NCBI GenBank assembly: GCA_024742815.1
Contig: JANSXX010000002.1
Coordinates: 372,001-436,000, forward strand
DNA: 64,000 nucleotides
Origin: HXMU1420-13 sp024742815
Lineage (GTDB): Bacteria; Bacteroidota; Rhodothermia; Balneolales; Balneolaceae
Direction of reading: 5' to 3'
Positions within the stretch are counted from its first letter, which is position 1. Every line of letters starts with the position of its first letter. The position numbers and the translations under genes were made by a program. A model generated the notes under the pieces. The model searched no databases, was not told the origin of the DNA, and saw only the letters and a program-made list of their open reading frames with translations. Positions 62,288 through 64,000 of this stretch are shown one piece after another.

Positions 62288-63010
62288 CTATCTCAAATTG
62301 CTAATACTTACTAACCCAACCGGACCATTTGCCTTTTTAAACGGTTCACCAAATTCGAAACCGGCTAAATGCCCAAAATAACGTGCTCGTGCTTCTATCT
62401 GCTTAAAGTATGTTTCGTTTGATATATAGGTGGTTGGTTCTTCACCATCATCAGTAACATTAAATTGAGAATTAAAGGCAAGAATAGCCTCTTTTTTAAC
62501 CTCCCAATGGTTTGATATATCCACAATAAAATCGGGTTCAAATGGACGATCTTGCATGTAATGAGTAATAGTTTTTGGTCGCCAAGCTTCTAATGCGGTT
62601 AAATCATTTTCTAATTCATACTTCACTAATCCCGAGTAAAACAGTGCATCTAAACATAATTGAGTAGCCTTTCCATGATCAGGATGTCGATCATAAGGAG
62701 CGCCGATTAGGCACAAGTCTGGTTTAAGCAAACGAATTTCAGTTATTAATTTAGATTGGTTTTCTCGGCTGTTCTCAATAACAGAATCTCCAAGATCTAA
62801 ATTTGAGCGATAATGAATGCCTAAGATTGAGCTTGCTAGATCTACCTCAGCTTTGCGCGTTTCCGGAGTACCTCGAGTTCCCATTTCGCCACGGGTAAGG
62901 TCCACGATCCCAACTTTTTTCCCTTCTGCAACCAACGAAGCAATAGTACCGCCAGCATTTAATTCTGCATCATCCGGATGTGCTGCAATTACTAATACAT
63001 CTAATTTCAT
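62288..63010 (-). CDS. bshB1: Bacillithiol biosynthesis deacetylase BshB1
   Basis: A 240-residue cytoplasmic PIG-L enzyme removing acetate from GlcNAc-malate in bacillithiol synthesis. Zinc motif HPDD is at residues 11-14 (IAAHPDDAELNAGG), the second His region is YDRHPDHGKAT, and the TRGEMGTRGTPETRK block is specific to BshB1. It lies divergent from the ABC permease gene. bshA and bshC are not in the window. Confidence 0.94.
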   Translation of the reverse strand: MKLDVLVIAAHPDDAELNAGGTIASLVAEGKKVGIVDLTRGEMGTRGTPETRKAEVDLASSILGIHYRSNLDLGDSVIENSRENQSKLITEIRLLKPDLCLIGAPYDRHPDHGKATQLCLDALFYSGLVKYELENDLTALEAWRPKTITHYMQDRPFEPDFIVDISNHWEVKKEAILAFNSQFNVTDDGEEPTTYISNETYFKQIEARARYFGHLAGFEFGEPFKKANGPVGLVSISNLR

Positions 63011-63146
63011 AAATAAAAACCGCTAGAATTAATCAACCAGCATAAAAAACGGTAACTTTATCAAATAAAGAAGTTTATTTTCCATTTTTCTGAAACGAAA
63101 ACTAATTCGAATCGTATTCAATTGCTTATAACTCCGGGAGATTATT

Positions 63147-64000
63147 ATGCGATTTTTATTTAGCCTGATTGAAGGTTTAAAAGTGGCGCTTAAAGCGCTC
63201 AGTATTAATAAGGTGCGTTCAGTATTAACAGCTCTTTGTATTATCATTGGTATCACTATGGTTACTGTAGTAGATGCAGTAACTACCGGAATGGACGAAA
63301 GCTTCGAGAATAGTATGGCTATGCTTGGCCGAAATGTAATCTACATTCAAAAATGGCCTTGGGATGGAGATCAAGAGTGGTGGGAGATCATCGGGAGAAA
63401 AGAAATGGAAGTTGGGTACGCAGAGTTTTTAGATGAGCGCTCGAAATTAGCTTCCGTTGTTGCTGCCTATACCGAACGAAGCGTTCCAATCCGATTCGAG
63501 GATAAACTCATTGAAAATGTGGGGATTAATGGAGCTTCGTCAAATTATCTAAATATTCAAGGGATTGATATCGTTGCCGGACGTATGTTTACCGAAGGAG
63601 AAGTACGTTCTGCCAATAAAGTGGTGATTATCGGACAAACAATTCGATCTGAGTTTTTTGAGGATTCGGATCCGCTGGGTAAACAAATTCGAATAGGTGG
63701 ACAGAAATTTACGGTAATAGGTGTTCTCGAAAAGCAAGGAAATTTTTTGGGTCTTGGAGATGCGGATAATCGCGTAATTATACCAATTAATGCTTACGGG
63801 CAGATTTATGGCCTAAGATCGGGAGTAAATATCGGTGTTAAGTTTCCGAATGAAGAAGCCATGCTGGATGGTGAGTATGAAATTGAAGGATTGATGCGGC
63901 AAGTTCGCAATTTGGATGCCACCGAGGAAAACGATTTTGCGATAAACAAGCCACAAGCCTTTGAGGAAACTCTATCTGCATTTAAAAACGGACTGTATTT
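63147..64000 (+). CDS. MacB-like ABC transporter permease, N-terminal part
   Basis: An open frame from ATG 63147 (preceded by CCGGGAG) runs off the window with no stop; 284 codons are visible. The first part, GLKVALKALSINKVRSVLTA and LCIIIGITMVTVV, is the N-terminal transmembrane helix of FtsX/MacB permeases. It is followed by the MacB periplasmic domain (LGRNVIYIQKWPWDGDQEWW, GRMFTEGEVRSANKVVIIGQ, DPLGKQIRIGGQKFTVIGVL). Related proteins export peptides or act as mechanotransmission permeases. The ATPase partner is not visible. Confidence 0.9.
   Translation, partial: MRFLFSLIEGLKVALKALSINKVRSVLTALCIIIGITMVTVVDAVTTGMDESFENSMAMLGRNVIYIQKWPWDGDQEWWEIIGRKEMEVGYAEFLDERSKLASVVAAYTERSVPIRFEDKLIENVGINGASSNYLNIQGIDIVAGRMFTEGEVRSANKVVIIGQTIRSEFFEDSDPLGKQIRIGGQKFTVIGVLEKQGNFLGLGDADNRVIIPINAYGQIYGLRSGVNIGVKFPNEEAMLDGEYEIEGLMRQVRNLDATEENDFAINKPQAFEETLSAFKNGLY

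Noticed and set aside
1..64000. tRNA, rRNA or prophage genes
   Set aside because: No cloverleaf or rRNA sequence and no phage structural or integrase gene was recognised on reading both strands; a covariance search would be needed to exclude small RNAs.

Overview
The window is a chromosomal segment of a Gram-negative member of the Bacteroidota/Rhodothermota/Balneolota assemblage, and most probably a Balneola-like marine bacterium. The pointers are moderate AT richness, secreted proteins ending in type IX secretion (T9SS) sorting domains with a YQNYPNPFNPSTN motif, a PorV/PorQ-family protein, TonB-dependent receptors with an N-terminal carboxypeptidase-regulatory-like domain, a bacillithiol deacetylase (BshB1), DUF6090 and DUF418 membrane proteins, and few Shine-Dalgarno sequences. 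No rRNA or tRNA gene was seen. Taxonomy is inferred; the sequence contains no marker that settles it.

Layout. (1) 1-780: 3' part of ispG. (2) 819-23681: a starch/maltodextrin locus. It holds a PpiC-type lipoprotein, a TonB receptor, a 1297-residue secreted protein, a PorV-like protein, a modular probable carbohydrate-binding protein, a LacI regulator, a T9SS-sorted GH13 enzyme, a lipoprotein GH13 enzyme, an SLC45-like sugar transporter and a type I pullulanase. There is no SusD. A LacI-type operator sits before the first gene. (3) 23151-27462: a cysteine-less thioredoxin-fold protein, pabC-like and folC (folate), and rho with an Asn-rich linker. (4) 27463-28218: palindromic repeats on both sides of a frameshifted GIY-YIG gene. 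(5) 28251-42500: mostly minus-strand genes (TonB receptor, DUF418, DUF6090, PD40 protein, oxidoreductase, metallo-hydrolase, tatC, glyA, rpiB) plus a carotenoid-type oxidoreductase and alanine racemase.

(6) 42692-48987 is the accessory heart of the window. Between suhB and aguB lies a recombination hotspot. A 429-bp tandem duplication carries the last 16 codons of suhB. N-terminal and C-terminal fossils of a type IIG-like restriction-modification enzyme follow, and a two-gene cassette lies between them: a MazG-like pyrophosphohydrolase and a 726-residue fusion of GIY-YIG nuclease, DUF2075-type helicase and LexA/S24 self-cleaving-type peptidase. Next come a DUF3800 protein and a second C-terminal fossil. 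I regard the MazG plus nuclease-helicase-S24 pair as the best candidate for an undescribed defence system, possibly triggered by DNA damage.

(7) 48988-56427: agmatine to putrescine genes (aguB, aguA), a protein with a membrane-active-looking tail between twin terminators, an SDR, DUF427, DUF2892, a PIG-L deacetylase and an aromatic amino acid hydroxylase. (8) 56439-62207: four tandem paralogous HisKA_2-type histidine kinases with no response regulator nearby. (9) 62288-64000: bshB1 and a truncated MacB-like ABC permease running off the end.
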